DNA of 64,000 nt from Geothrix paludis (GTDB taxonomy: Bacteria > Acidobacteriota > Holophagae > Holophagales > Holophagaceae). How positions within the stretch are numbered: position 1 is the stretch's first letter; each line of letters starts with the position of its first letter. Of this stretch, positions 35,733 through 44,128 are shown piece by piece. The stretch is taken from NCBI RefSeq assembly GCF_022808815.1, contig NZ_JAKZLC010000001.1, positions 620,001 to 684,000 on the forward strand. Reading direction: 5' to 3'. The notes beneath the pieces were generated by a model, which was given only the letters and a program-made list of their open reading frames with translations, was not told the origin of the DNA and made no database searches. The translations under genes were made by a program, and so were the position numbers.

Positions 35733-36455
35733 TCAGTGATGGTGCGGCAGCAGCCGCGAGCTGACGAGGAAGATGCCCACCCCGGCCAGGAGCGCCACTG
35801 TGCTGCGGAAGCCGGAGACCTTCTGCACTTCCGGCAGGAGGTCAGAGCTGGACACGTAGAGCGCCAATCCAGCCGTGAGCCCCAGCACCGGGCCCGTGGG
35901 AAGGCCCAGCATGGACTGTCCCGCCGCCCCCACCAGGGCCGCCAGGGCCAGGGTCGCCGCGGCCAGGATGGCGCCCCGGTTCCCGAAGCCCCGCACCAGG
36001 AAGATCGACGCGATGGTGCCGCCCTCGGGGATGCGGTGGAAGAGGATGCCCAGCACCACCAGGGGACCCAGGTTGCTGTGGGTGGCTAGCGCGGCGGCGA
36101 TGGCCACGCCGTCCATGAGGCTGTGCAGGGAGAGCCCCACCAGGGCGAGGACGCCGCTCAGGGGCGTCCCGTCCTTGTGGGTCTCCTCGCCGTAGTGGAA
36201 GTGGAGCGTGATGCCGTGCTCCATGATGTGGACCAGGAGGTAGCCGGCCAGGACCCAGAAGGCATTGCCCTCGCCGCCCTTGGCCTCCATGCATTCCGGG
36301 ATGATGCGGACCACGGTGACGGACAGCAGGTAACCCGCCGCCACCCCGGAGAGCAGGCGCATGAACTGCGCCCGTCCCTGGAGGAACCGCACCACGCCCC
36401 AGCCGCCCAGAAGGGTGGCCAGGGACGCGAGAGGGGCCAGCCAGTAGATCGACAT
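35733..36455 (-). CDS. ZIP-family metal transporter
   Basis: 240 residues with about eight membrane helices. The two metal-site helices are typical: GLSLHSLMDGVAIAAAL (H..D/N.....) and ILFHRIPEGGTIASIFL (HxxPEG). A His-rich loop (HFHYGEETHKDG) and a C-terminal HHH may bind metal. The family moves Zn2+ or other divalent ions into the cytoplasm. It lies 6 nt after rne and 6 nt before lptD, so the three are probably one operon. The metal is not determined by sequence. Confidence 0.9.
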   Translation of the reverse strand: MSIYWLAPLASLATLLGGWGVVRFLQGRAQFMRLLSGVAAGYLLSVTVVRIIPECMEAKGGEGNAFWVLAGYLLVHIMEHGITLHFHYGEETHKDGTPLSGVLALVGLSLHSLMDGVAIAAALATHSNLGPLVVLGILFHRIPEGGTIASIFLVRGFGNRGAILAAATLALAALVGAAGQSMLGLPTGPVLGLTAGLALYVSSSDLLPEVQKVSGFRSTVALLAGVGIFLVSSRLLPHHH

Positions 36456-36461
36456 GGACGA

Positions 36462-38729
36462 CTACTCGGCCTTGGGTTTCTTGGCGCGCGTGACCTTGGC
36501 CTTGGCGGGGGCTTCCTCGGTCTTGGCGGTGGTCTCCTCGGCCTTGGCCGCGGCTTTCGGGGCGGCCTTGGTAGCTGTCTTGGCAGCCGCCTTGGCCTTC
36601 GGCGCGGCTTTCTTCTTGGCCGGGGCTTCAGCCACGGGTTCAGCGGCCTGGACCGGCTCGGGCGCTGGCGCCGCGGCCGCCGCGGGTTCCGCCAGGGCGG
36701 CCACCTTGGCCCGGGGCGTGCGCTTGGGCTTGACCGGGGCCGCCTCGGGCTCGTGGGCCGCGGGCGCGGCGCCGCCGATCTTCGGCCGCGGGCTGGGAGT
36801 CAGGAGGCTGGCCACGAGGTCCGCCGTGGCTTTCGGCGGCTCGGGCTGGGCCTCATACGAAGGCTCAGGGCGGGAAGCCGGCTCGGTGGAATCGGCGGCG
36901 GGCATCACCGCCCCCTCGCCATTCCGCTCGGCGCCACCCTTCCGGCGACGGCGGCGGCGCTTGCGCTTGGCGCCTTCGCCCTTGGGTTCCCCGCCTTCGG
37001 CGTCGGTCCCTTCCTCTTCTTCCTCGTCCTCGGGCTTGGCGCTCTCGAAGAGGGCGCGCAGCCGCTCCCGCTCATCCAGGGCGGCCCGCTGGAGGTCGCG
37101 CCGGTCGTACTTGAAGGCTTCCTTCTTGGGCTCCTTGGCGGGCTCACCCGGAGTGCCCAGGGCCTTCTCGAAGGAGATCGGGCTGTCGCCGCCCAGGACC
37201 ACGGTCTCGTCCTCCGGAGCGCCCTTTTCACGGTGCGGCTTGGGTGCGGCCTTCTCGACCGGGGCTTCCTCCGCCCGCTCGATCTCGGCGGCCATCTCGC
37301 CGTAGGACATGGACCAATCCGCCTGGATGAGGATCCTGGCGTCGCTCTGCTCCTCCAGCTGGGCCAGGTCCCGGCGCTTCTGGTTCTGGACCGCCGCGGC
37401 GATGGCCGGGGCCAGCTTCACGCGGATCTCGCCGATGCCACCCTTGGCCAGGATGCCCTGCAGGCGGCGCACCACGGACAGCACCAGGGCTTCCAGGGTC
37501 TTCACCTTGCCCGTGCCGGCGCAGGTGGGGCAGGCTTCGTGGTTCACGTGCTGGAGGCTGGGCCGGATGCGCTGGCGGGTCATGACGAGCACGCCGAAGC
37601 GGTTGATCTTCCCCACCTCCATGCGTGCCTTGTCGGCCTTGAGGCACTCCACCAGGCGGTCCTGCACGGCGCGGATGTGGGAATCACGCTTCATGTCGAT
37701 GAAATCGATGGCGACCAGGCCCGCCAGGTCGCGCAGGCGCAGCTGCCGGGCCACCTCCTCGGCGGCCTCCATGTTCGTCTTGAATGCCATGTCCTCCACG
37801 CCGTCGCCGGAGGTCTTGCCGCTGTTCACGTCGATGGCCACCATGGCTTCGGTCTGATCCAGGGCCAGGGCGCCGCCGCTGGGCAAGGGCACCTTCCGGC
37901 CGTAGATGCGATCGATCTGCTCCTCCAGCTGGAAGCGGGAGAAGAGGGGCTTCTTGCCCGTGTAGTGCTTCAGCACGTCCAGGTGCTGGGGCATGGTGCG
38001 CTTGAAGAAGGACTGGGCCGCATGGAACGTGTCCAGATCGTCGATCTGGACTTCCTCCACGTCGGCGCTGAAGGTGTCGCGCAGGGTGCGGGTGACGACG
38101 TCATCCTCCTGCCAGACCAGGCCGGGACCGTGGCGGTGCTTGTAGCGGTTCAGGACTTCCTTGTAGGTGTCCAGCAGGTACTCCAGATCGCGCTGGAAGT
38201 CCTCCTTCGTGACGCCCAGGCTGGCGGTGCGGACGATCACGCCAATATCCTCGGGGATATCCAGGGTGTCGACCAGCTGCTTGAAGTGGCGCCGCTCCTC
38301 GGTGCCCTCGATCTTGCGGCTGATGCCGTTGACGGGGTTTCCGGGCGTGATCACCAGGTACCGGCCCGCGAGGCTGATCTGGCCGGTCATCATGGCGCCC
38401 TTGGTGCCCAGCTCCTCGCGGACGGCCTGGACGAGGATCTCCTGGTCCCGCTGGAGGATCTCCTGGATCCGCCCCCGGCGGCCTTCGCTCATGTCCCGGG
38501 GCAGCTCCCCGAGGGGCAGGAAGCCGTTCTTCTGGCCGCCGAAGTGCACGAACGCGGCCTGGAGGCTGGTGTCCACCCGGACGACCTTGGCCTTGTAGAG
38601 GTTGCCTTTGATCTTCTCGTTGTGGAGGAACTCGACGTCGTAGTCGAACAGCACGCCGTCGATCAGGCTGGCCACCCGGATCTCTTCCGGATCGGTGGCA
38701 TTGATCATCATGGTTTTCTTGGGGTTCAA
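36462..38729 (-). CDS. ribonuclease E/G family endoribonuclease
   Basis: About 755 residues. An S1-like domain at the N-terminus (KGNLYKAKVVRVDTSLQAAFV) is followed by the catalytic RNase E/G core, with metal aspartates in AIDVNSGK and LVAIDFIDMKRD. The Zn-link cysteines are in ACPTCAGTGKV. The C-terminal ~250 residues are disordered, first acidic/basic mixed, then Ala/Lys-rich (KAAPKAKAAAKTATKAA), as in RNase E degradosome scaffolds, but no recognised enolase or helicase motif is claimed. The start TTG at 38729 has CAGGAG 5 nt upstream and gives MNPKKTMMINATDPEE, close to the RNase E start; an ATG at 38711 is the alternative. It decays mRNA and matures rRNA/tRNA. Confidence 0.92.
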   Translation of the reverse strand: MNPKKTMMINATDPEEIRVASLIDGVLFDYDVEFLHNEKIKGNLYKAKVVRVDTSLQAAFVHFGGQKNGFLPLGELPRDMSEGRRGRIQEILQRDQEILVQAVREELGTKGAMMTGQISLAGRYLVITPGNPVNGISRKIEGTEERRHFKQLVDTLDIPEDIGVIVRTASLGVTKEDFQRDLEYLLDTYKEVLNRYKHRHGPGLVWQEDDVVTRTLRDTFSADVEEVQIDDLDTFHAAQSFFKRTMPQHLDVLKHYTGKKPLFSRFQLEEQIDRIYGRKVPLPSGGALALDQTEAMVAIDVNSGKTSGDGVEDMAFKTNMEAAEEVARQLRLRDLAGLVAIDFIDMKRDSHIRAVQDRLVECLKADKARMEVGKINRFGVLVMTRQRIRPSLQHVNHEACPTCAGTGKVKTLEALVLSVVRRLQGILAKGGIGEIRVKLAPAIAAAVQNQKRRDLAQLEEQSDARILIQADWSMSYGEMAAEIERAEEAPVEKAAPKPHREKGAPEDETVVLGGDSPISFEKALGTPGEPAKEPKKEAFKYDRRDLQRAALDERERLRALFESAKPEDEEEEEGTDAEGGEPKGEGAKRKRRRRRRKGGAERNGEGAVMPAADSTEPASRPEPSYEAQPEPPKATADLVASLLTPSPRPKIGGAAPAAHEPEAAPVKPKRTPRAKVAALAEPAAAAAPAPEPVQAAEPVAEAPAKKKAAPKAKAAAKTATKAAPKAAAKAEETTAKTEEAPAKAKVTRAKKPKAE

Positions 38730-39076
38730 GGATTCTCCTGTGGGTTCCCAGGCTACGGCTGGCGCATGGCAAGCGCGGCGGCCTTCCTTGGGGCTGGATA
38801 TCGGGATGGGAGGTCGGGAAACCGAAGGGGGCCCTGCCCTGGCTTCGGCCACCCGGAATGGAAAAAAGGGATGGTCGCGATCCCCGGGGGCAAAGGGCGT
38901 GGCCTCGATCTGCCCGCTGGATCTTCAATCATTAAATCCACTTATTCCCGCGGGGGCAAGCCTAGAACCCCACGGAAGTCTGCGAGCGGCCTGGCGGAAG
39001 TTACAGGGATGTCACACCCATGGTCACAGGCCTTCACCCATGCCCCTCAGAGTCGAGGTCATTGAAGGAGGCAACG
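38730..39076. other. 347-nt divergent intergenic region between rne and pstS
   Basis: No convincing gene is present. The right third holds the PHO-box-like repeats described separately and a strong ribosome site (GAAGGAGG, 6 nt before the pstS ATG). The left part would hold the rne promoter and 5' leader on the minus strand; RNase E leaders are often autoregulatory. I could not define a hairpin there with certainty. An AT-richer patch (38925-38950, ATCATTAAATCCACTTATTC) is a possible promoter core. Confidence 0.6.
39000..39038 (+). promoter_or_regulatory. putative PHO box upstream of pstS
   Basis: Four similar hexamers in about 11-nt phase: GTTACA (39000), GTCACA (39011), GTCACA (39023) and TTCACC (39033). 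Helical-phase direct repeats of this kind are how PhoB/PhoP-type regulators bind (E. coli CTGTCAT repeats, B. subtilis TT-ACA repeats). They end about 38 nt before the pstS start codon. A second, similar pair precedes the pit operon at 45535-45551. Confidence 0.6.
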
Positions 39077-39922
39077 ATGAAGATCCGATTCATGGCCCAG
39101 GCCATCCTGGCCGGCCTGTTCGTGGCCGGGGCCGCCCAAGCCCAGACCGTGACCGTCATGGGCTCCACCGCCCTGGGTCCGATCGTCAAGAAGGCGGCCG
39201 AGGACTACATGAAGTCCCACCCCGGCGTCCAGATCGCCGTGAGCGGCGGCGGCTCCATGACCGGCCTGAACCAAGTGACCAGCGGCGGCTGCCATATCGG
39301 CATCTCCGACGTGTTCGCAACTCCCGACCAGGAGAAGGCGGGCATCAAGAACCACAACATCGTGGTCCAGCCCTTCACCCTCATCGCCCATCCGGGCGTC
39401 GGCGTGAAGAACCTCTCGGCCCAGCAGGCTGAGCAGATCTTCACCGGCAAGGTCGGCAACTGGCAGGAAGTCGGCGGGCAGAACCGGAAGATCGTCCGCG
39501 TGATCCGTCCCGAGTCATCCGGCACCCGCGCCGTCCAGAAGAAGACCATCCTGCACGACCAGGAGTTCGCCAAGGACGTGCTGATCCAGGACTCCACCGG
39601 CGCCGTGGTCACGGCCGTGGCCACCACGCCCGGAGCCGTCTCCTTCGTGGAGCTGGAGCACCTCGAGAAGAACAAGAACCGGATCGCCGGCATCGCCTAC
39701 AACGGCGTGGCCTGCTCCAACGAGTCCGTGAAGTCCGGCAAGTACCCCGTCTTCTCCTTCGGCCATGCCTACACGAACCCCGCCAAGCTGGGCGATCCCA
39801 AGGTGAAGCAGGCCGTGGAGGATTTCCTGGCCTACATCCTGAGCCCGGCATTCCAGCAGAACGTCCTCAAGGCCGGCTACCTGCCGGTGGACTACGTGAA
39901 GTCCCTCAAGACCAAGCTTTGA
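39077..39922 (+). CDS. pstS: phosphate ABC transporter, periplasmic phosphate-binding protein
   Basis: 281 residues. The signal peptide MKIRFMAQAILAGLFVAGAAQA ends in an AQA cleavage site. The mature protein binds phosphate: STALGPIV, GGGSMTGL, GISDVFA and the SSGTR motif (IRPESSGTRAV) are the phosphate-cradling loops. It feeds PstCAB. The ATG has GAAGGAGG 6 nt upstream. It is first of the pst operon and downstream of a putative PHO box; a GC-rich hairpin follows its stop, which can raise PstS relative to the membrane parts. Confidence 0.95.
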   Translation: MKIRFMAQAILAGLFVAGAAQAQTVTVMGSTALGPIVKKAAEDYMKSHPGVQIAVSGGGSMTGLNQVTSGGCHIGISDVFATPDQEKAGIKNHNIVVQPFTLIAHPGVGVKNLSAQQAEQIFTGKVGNWQEVGGQNRKIVRVIRPESSGTRAVQKKTILHDQEFAKDVLIQDSTGAVVTAVATTPGAVSFVELEHLEKNKNRIAGIAYNGVACSNESVKSGKYPVFSFGHAYTNPAKLGDPKVKQAVEDFLAYILSPAFQQNVLKAGYLPVDYVKSLKTKL

Positions 39923-39944
39923 GATCCATCGGAACCACCCTTGC

Positions 39945-39971
39945 CCACCCGGCGGCCCTGCCGCCGGGTGG
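39945..39971 (+). terminator. GC-rich hairpin between pstS and pstC (attenuator or mRNA 3' stabiliser)
   Basis: A perfect 11-bp inverted repeat, CCACCCGGCGG and CCGCCGGGTGG, with a 5-nt loop (CCCTG), begins 22 nt after the pstS stop and is followed by TTTG. This fits a partial terminator or a processing/stability hairpin that yields excess pstS mRNA over pstCAB. Confidence 0.7.
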
Positions 39972-39990
39972 TTTGCGGAAAGCCGAGCCC

Positions 39991-41031
39991 ATGCCCCAGG
40001 CACCTGAAGTCTCCATCGCGGCCGCCCCTGAAGGCGGCTATCCCGTGCTCGAGGAGGGGCTCCGCCCTGCTGCCGCCAGCGCGCCCACCTTCAAGCACAG
40101 CCGGCTCCAGCGACTGGCGGACCGCTGGGCCCACCTCGGCTTCCTAATCTGCAGCCTCCTCGTGGTGGTCCTCATCGGAGGCATCCTCTACTTCCTGGCC
40201 ACCCGCGGGCTGGCCGCCTTCCTGCCCCTGGCCGGCAACACCGGAAGGGCCCTGAGCTTCTCCGAAGTCTTCCTGTCCGCGGATTGGGCCCCCTCCTCGG
40301 ATCGCTTCGGCATCCTGCCCTTCATCGCGGGCTCCCTGGGCGTCACCGGGCTGGCCCTCCTCATCGCCGCCCCGGCCGGCGTCCTCACGGGCGTGTTCAT
40401 CGCCAAGATGGCCCCGGCCTGGATGCGCAACCTCATGCGCCAGGTCATGGATCTGCTCGTGGGCATCCCGTCGGTGGTGTACGGCATCTTCGGCCTCACC
40501 GTGGTGCTGCCCCTGGTGAGCCGGACCTGGCTCGCGGACGCCCCGGCCTCGGGCTTCGCCGTGTCCGCCCTGATCCTGGCGGTCATGATCGTGCCCACCA
40601 TCGTCAGCCTGTCCACGGACGCCTTCGAGTCCCTGCCCGCCGCCCTGGACGAGGGCGCCCAGGCCCTGGGCTCCAGCCGCTGGCAGGCCATCTGGCGCGT
40701 GCTCATCCCCGCCGCCCGCCCCCGCCTGCTCACCGCCACGGTGCTGGGCCTGGGCCGGGCCATCGGCGAGGCCATGGCCGTGCAGATGGTCATCGGCAAC
40801 AATCCCCAATGGATGGCCCTCATGCGGGAATCCACGGACCGGGCGCCCTTCCTGCGGGCCCTCTTCACGCCTGCCGCGACCCTCACCACCGAGCTGGTGC
40901 AGGAACTCCCCAACACGGCGGCCGGCTCCACCTGGAACAACGTGCTCTTCGCCATGGGCCTGCTGCTCTACCTGCTGACCATGGTCCTGATCCTGGCCAC
41001 CCGGCGCCTGGGTCGCGGGAAGGAGGCCTGA
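39991..41031 (+). CDS. pstC: phosphate ABC transporter permease PstC
   Basis: 346 residues, six membrane helices after a ~65-residue soluble N-terminal extension. The binding-protein-dependent permease (EAA) loop is DEGAQALGSSRWQAIWRVLIPAA, followed by LGRAIGEAMAVQMVIGN, both typical for PstC. It forms the channel with PstA. The ATG at 39991 is the family-like start; the frame begins upstream at a TTG overlapping the pstS stop, but without conserved sequence. Its stop overlaps the pstA ATG (TGATG). Confidence 0.95.
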   Translation: MPQAPEVSIAAAPEGGYPVLEEGLRPAAASAPTFKHSRLQRLADRWAHLGFLICSLLVVVLIGGILYFLATRGLAAFLPLAGNTGRALSFSEVFLSADWAPSSDRFGILPFIAGSLGVTGLALLIAAPAGVLTGVFIAKMAPAWMRNLMRQVMDLLVGIPSVVYGIFGLTVVLPLVSRTWLADAPASGFAVSALILAVMIVPTIVSLSTDAFESLPAALDEGAQALGSSRWQAIWRVLIPAARPRLLTATVLGLGRAIGEAMAVQMVIGNNPQWMALMRESTDRAPFLRALFTPAATLTTELVQELPNTAAGSTWNNVLFAMGLLLYLLTMVLILATRRLGRGKEA

Positions 41032-41912
41032 TGAACGCCGCCGCCCCCGTCTTCCGCCGCTCCCGGACCTCCAAGATCGTGGACCGCCTCATGCGCGGCG
41101 TCCTCTGGGCCATCGCGCTGACCTTCGTGGCCGTGCTGATCCTCTTCGTGGGGGCCATCCTCAAGCAGGGCTGGCCGGTCCTGAACCTGGGCTTCCTCAC
41201 CAAGATGCCCGAGACCCTCGACGCCGGAGGCGGCATCAAGCCGCAGATCTTCAACTCGATCTACCTGGTGATCCTCTCCCTGGGCATCTCCCTGCCCGTG
41301 GGCCTGGGCGCCGGCATCTACATGGCGGCCTATGCGGGCCAGGGCCGGGCCCTGCGCTTCCTCCGGCTCTGCATCGAGACCCTCGCCGCCACGCCCTCCA
41401 TCGTGCTGGCCCTCTTCGGCATGATCGTCTTCGTGCAGGCCATGGGCTGGAGCTTCTCCATCCGCTCCGGCGCCCTCACCCTGGCTCTGCTGAACATCCC
41501 CGTGATCACCCGCGTCACCGAAGTGAGCCTGCTGGCCGTCCCCCGGGAGCTGAAGGAAGCCAGCTACGGCCTGGGGGCCACCAAGCTGCAGACCATCCTC
41601 AAGGTGGCCCTGCCCTACGCCGCCACGGGCATCCTCACGGGCCTGGTGCTCACGGCGGGCCGGGCCTTCGGCGAGAGCGCCATCCTGGTCTTCACCGCGG
41701 GCACCAACGCCAGCGCCCATTTCCCGGACTTCCGCCTCACGGTGCCCGGTGAGACCCTCTCCGTGCACCTCTGGTACGTCACGTCGGACGGCACCCTGCC
41801 CGACGCCCGGGAAATCGCGGCGGGCACCGCGGCCGTGATGATCCTGGTCCTCCTCACCCTGAACCTGCTGGTCCGCCTGGTGGACCGCGCCATCCGTCGA
41901 CGGACCCGTTGA
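41031..41912 (+). CDS. pstA: phosphate ABC transporter permease PstA
   Basis: 293 residues, six membrane helices. PstA-type signatures are [22 protein letters not shown] in the form [21 protein letters not shown] (EAA loop) and [14 protein letters not shown]. Together with PstC it makes the phosphate channel. The start overlaps the pstC stop by 1 nt and its stop overlaps the pstB ATG by 1 nt (TGATG), showing tight translational coupling in the operon. Confidence 0.95.
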   Translation: MNAAAPVFRRSRTSKIVDRLMRGVLWAIALTFVAVLILFVGAILKQGWPVLNLGFLTKMPETLDAGGGIKPQIFNSIYLVILSLGISLPVGLGAGIYMAAYAGQGRALRFLRLCIETLAATPSIVLALFGMIVFVQAMGWSFSIRSGALTLALLNIPVITRVTEVSLLAVPRELKEASYGLGATKLQTILKVALPYAATGILTGLVLTAGRAFGESAILVFTAGTNASAHFPDFRLTVPGETLSVHLWYVTSDGTLPDAREIAAGTAAVMILVLLTLNLLVRLVDRAIRRRTR

Positions 41913-42694
41913 TGCTCACCCCCACTCTCCCCGAAACCAAGCCCATCAAGCTGTCTGTCCGCGACATGGCCTTCAGCTACGGCCCGAAGAAGATCCTCGA
42001 TGGCCTCTCCATGGACATCCACGCCGAGCGCGTCACGGCCATCATCGGCCCCAGCGGGTGCGGCAAGAGCACCTTCCTCAAGTGCTTCAACCGCATCCAC
42101 GAGGTCGCCGCGGACGTCGACGTCAGCGGCGACATCCAGATCGACGGCGTGGACATCTACCGCGGCGGCATCGACGTGGTGGACCTCCGGCGCCGCGTGG
42201 GCATGGTCTTCCAGAAGCCGAACCCCTTCCCCAAATCCATCTACGAGAACGTCGCCTTCGGGCCGCGCCTCTTCGGAGTCAAGGATCGCGAGACCCTGGA
42301 CGGCATCGTGGAGGACGCGCTGCGCAAGGCCGCCCTCTGGGATGAGGTGAAGGACCGGCTCAAGGAGAGCGCCAGCGGCATGAGCGGCGGCCAGCAGCAG
42401 CGGCTCTGCATCGCCCGGGCCCTGGCGGTGAATCCTGAAGTGCTCCTGATGGATGAACCCTGCTCAGCCCTGGATCCCATCGCCACCTCGAAGATCGAGG
42501 ACCTCATCAGCGAGCTGAAGGAGAGCCTCACCATCGTCATCGTCACCCACAACATGCAGCAGGCGGCCCGGGTCAGCGACTACACGGCCTTCTTCTGGCT
42601 GGGCAGGCTGGTGGAGATGGACCTGACGGAGCGGATCTTCACCACGCCGAAGGTGCAAATGACGGAAGACTACATCACGGGGAGGTTCGGCTGA
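41912..42694 (+). CDS. pstB: phosphate ABC transporter ATPase PstB
   Basis: 260 residues. Walker A is GPSGCGKST, the Q-loop is [16 protein letters not shown] (the PstB-specific form), the signature is MSGGQQQRL and Walker B is [13 protein letters not shown]. It energises phosphate import through PstC/PstA. The ATG at 41912 directly overlaps the pstA stop; the codon before it is an alternative TTG. It overlaps phoU by 1 nt. Length and motifs are fully canonical. Confidence 0.97.
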   Translation: MLTPTLPETKPIKLSVRDMAFSYGPKKILDGLSMDIHAERVTAIIGPSGCGKSTFLKCFNRIHEVAADVDVSGDIQIDGVDIYRGGIDVVDLRRRVGMVFQKPNPFPKSIYENVAFGPRLFGVKDRETLDGIVEDALRKAALWDEVKDRLKESASGMSGGQQQRLCIARALAVNPEVLLMDEPCSALDPIATSKIEDLISELKESLTIVIVTHNMQQAARVSDYTAFFWLGRLVEMDLTERIFTTPKVQMTEDYITGRFG

Positions 42695-43359
42695 TGCGGC
42701 AGTTCGACACGGAACTGAAGGAACTCCGGGAAGGCATCATGGCCATGGCCGGGGTGGCGGAGGAGATGCTCGAGCTCACCATCCAGGCCCTGGCGGAGCC
42801 ATCCCAGGCCAAGGCCGACCAGGTGAACCACCTGGACCGCCGCATGGACGAGTGGGAGCTGAAGCTCGATCAGCAGTGCATCGACCTCCTAGCCCTCCGG
42901 AATCCCGCGGCCTCGGACCTGCGCCGCATCGCCTCGAGCCTGAAGATCATCCCCGAGTTGGAGCGCATCGGCGACCACTGCTGCAACATCGCCCGCCGCG
43001 TGGGCATGGTCCATCCGCCCATCCTGGCCGGGAACGACCTGGAGCGCCTGGGCACGGAGACCCGGAGCATGGTCCGCCGGGCCGTGGACGCCTTCGTGGG
43101 CAACGACGCCGCTCTGGCCCATGCCGTCATCCTGAGCGACGACAGCGTGGACGCCCTCTACGGAAAGCTCTATCGCGACTTGCTGCGCAGCATGCTGGCG
43201 GATCCCCTCTGCATCGAACGGGCCAGCCACCTGATCCTCGTCATCAAGAACTGGGAGCGCATCGCGGACCAGGCCACCAACATCGCGGAGGAAGTGCTTT
43301 TCATCCTCGAGGGCCGCAGCGCCAAGCACCCCTACCTCCGCGGCGACTCCGTAGAATAG
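42694..43359 (+). CDS. phoU: phosphate signalling protein PhoU
   Basis: 221 residues, two three-helix PhoU repeats. Each repeat has the metal-binding motif: ELERIGDHCCNIARR in the first, WERIADQATNIAEE in the second (E..R..D..NIAE). It links the Pst transporter to PhoR and represses the Pho response when phosphate is ample. It overlaps pstB by 1 nt and is followed by phoB 14 nt later, the usual operon end. Confidence 0.95.
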   Translation: MRQFDTELKELREGIMAMAGVAEEMLELTIQALAEPSQAKADQVNHLDRRMDEWELKLDQQCIDLLALRNPAASDLRRIASSLKIIPELERIGDHCCNIARRVGMVHPPILAGNDLERLGTETRSMVRRAVDAFVGNDAALAHAVILSDDSVDALYGKLYRDLLRSMLADPLCIERASHLILVIKNWERIADQATNIAEEVLFILEGRSAKHPYLRGDSVE

Positions 43360-43373
43360 GGAAGAAGGATCCC

Positions 43374-44078
43374 ATGCCCCACATCCTCCTCCTGGAAGAC
43401 GACACCGAGATCCGTCTCGGCCTGGAACAGCATCTGCGCCGCGAGGGCTTCAGCCTGACCAGCGTGGGCACCGGCCGCGAGGCCCTCCAGGCGCTCGGCG
43501 CCTCCGGATCCCGTCTGGACGCGGCCCTCCTCGACCTGAGCCTGCCAGACATGGACGGACTCGATGTGCTCCGGGCCATCCGTGGCCACAGCGCGCACCG
43601 GAGCCTTCCCGTCCTCCTCGTGACGGCGCGGAGCGAGGAGATCGACCGGGTCCTCGGCCTGGAGCTGGGTGCGGACGACTACATTTCCAAGCCCTTCTCC
43701 ACCCGGGAACTGGCGGCCAGGCTCCGGGCCATCCTCCGCCGGTCCACGCCGGCGGAACCCTCCGAACGCCCCCGCCTGCTCACCTTCGGCCCCATCACGG
43801 TGGATCTGGACATGCACACGGCCCGAGTGGACGGCCAGCTCGTAGACCTCACGCGCCGTGAGTTCGAGCTCCTGGTGTACTTCCTCGCCAACCCCCGCCG
43901 GGTCCTCACCCGCGAGAAGATCCTGCAGCAGGTCTGGGGACTGGAATACCTTGGCGAGAGCCGCACCATCGACGCCCACGTCCGCCGGGTCCGTGCCAAG
44001 ATCGGCCCCGTGGCGGCGGAGCAGATCGAAACAGTGGTGGGAGTCGGCTACCGCCTGGGCGGGCCTAGCGAGGCTTGA
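43374..44078 (+). CDS. phoB: phosphate regulon response regulator PhoB
   Basis: 234 residues. The receiver domain has D54 in LLDLSLPDMDGL, the acidic EDD near residue 8 and K106 in YISKPFST. An OmpR/PhoB winged-helix domain follows (~140-230) with LTRREFELLVYFLAN and RTIDAHVRRVRAKIG, the DNA-recognition helix. It should bind the 11-nt-phased repeats at 39000 and 45535. The ATG at 43374 has GAAGAAGG upstream. It is last in the pst operon and convergent with phoR, instead of being followed by it. Confidence 0.93.
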   Translation: MPHILLLEDDTEIRLGLEQHLRREGFSLTSVGTGREALQALGASGSRLDAALLDLSLPDMDGLDVLRAIRGHSAHRSLPVLLVTARSEEIDRVLGLELGADDYISKPFSTRELAARLRAILRRSTPAEPSERPRLLTFGPITVDLDMHTARVDGQLVDLTRREFELLVYFLANPRRVLTREKILQQVWGLEYLGESRTIDAHVRRVRAKIGPVAAEQIETVVGVGYRLGGPSEA

Positions 44079-44128
44079 GGACCCCAGGAAGGGTGTGACG
44101 GCGGCGCACCTGGGATCCGTCCGGTCCG

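Noticed and set aside
36123-39065. 980-residue plus-strand open frame
   Set aside because: It is antisense to zip and the RNase E/G gene; composition is biased and no family is recognised.
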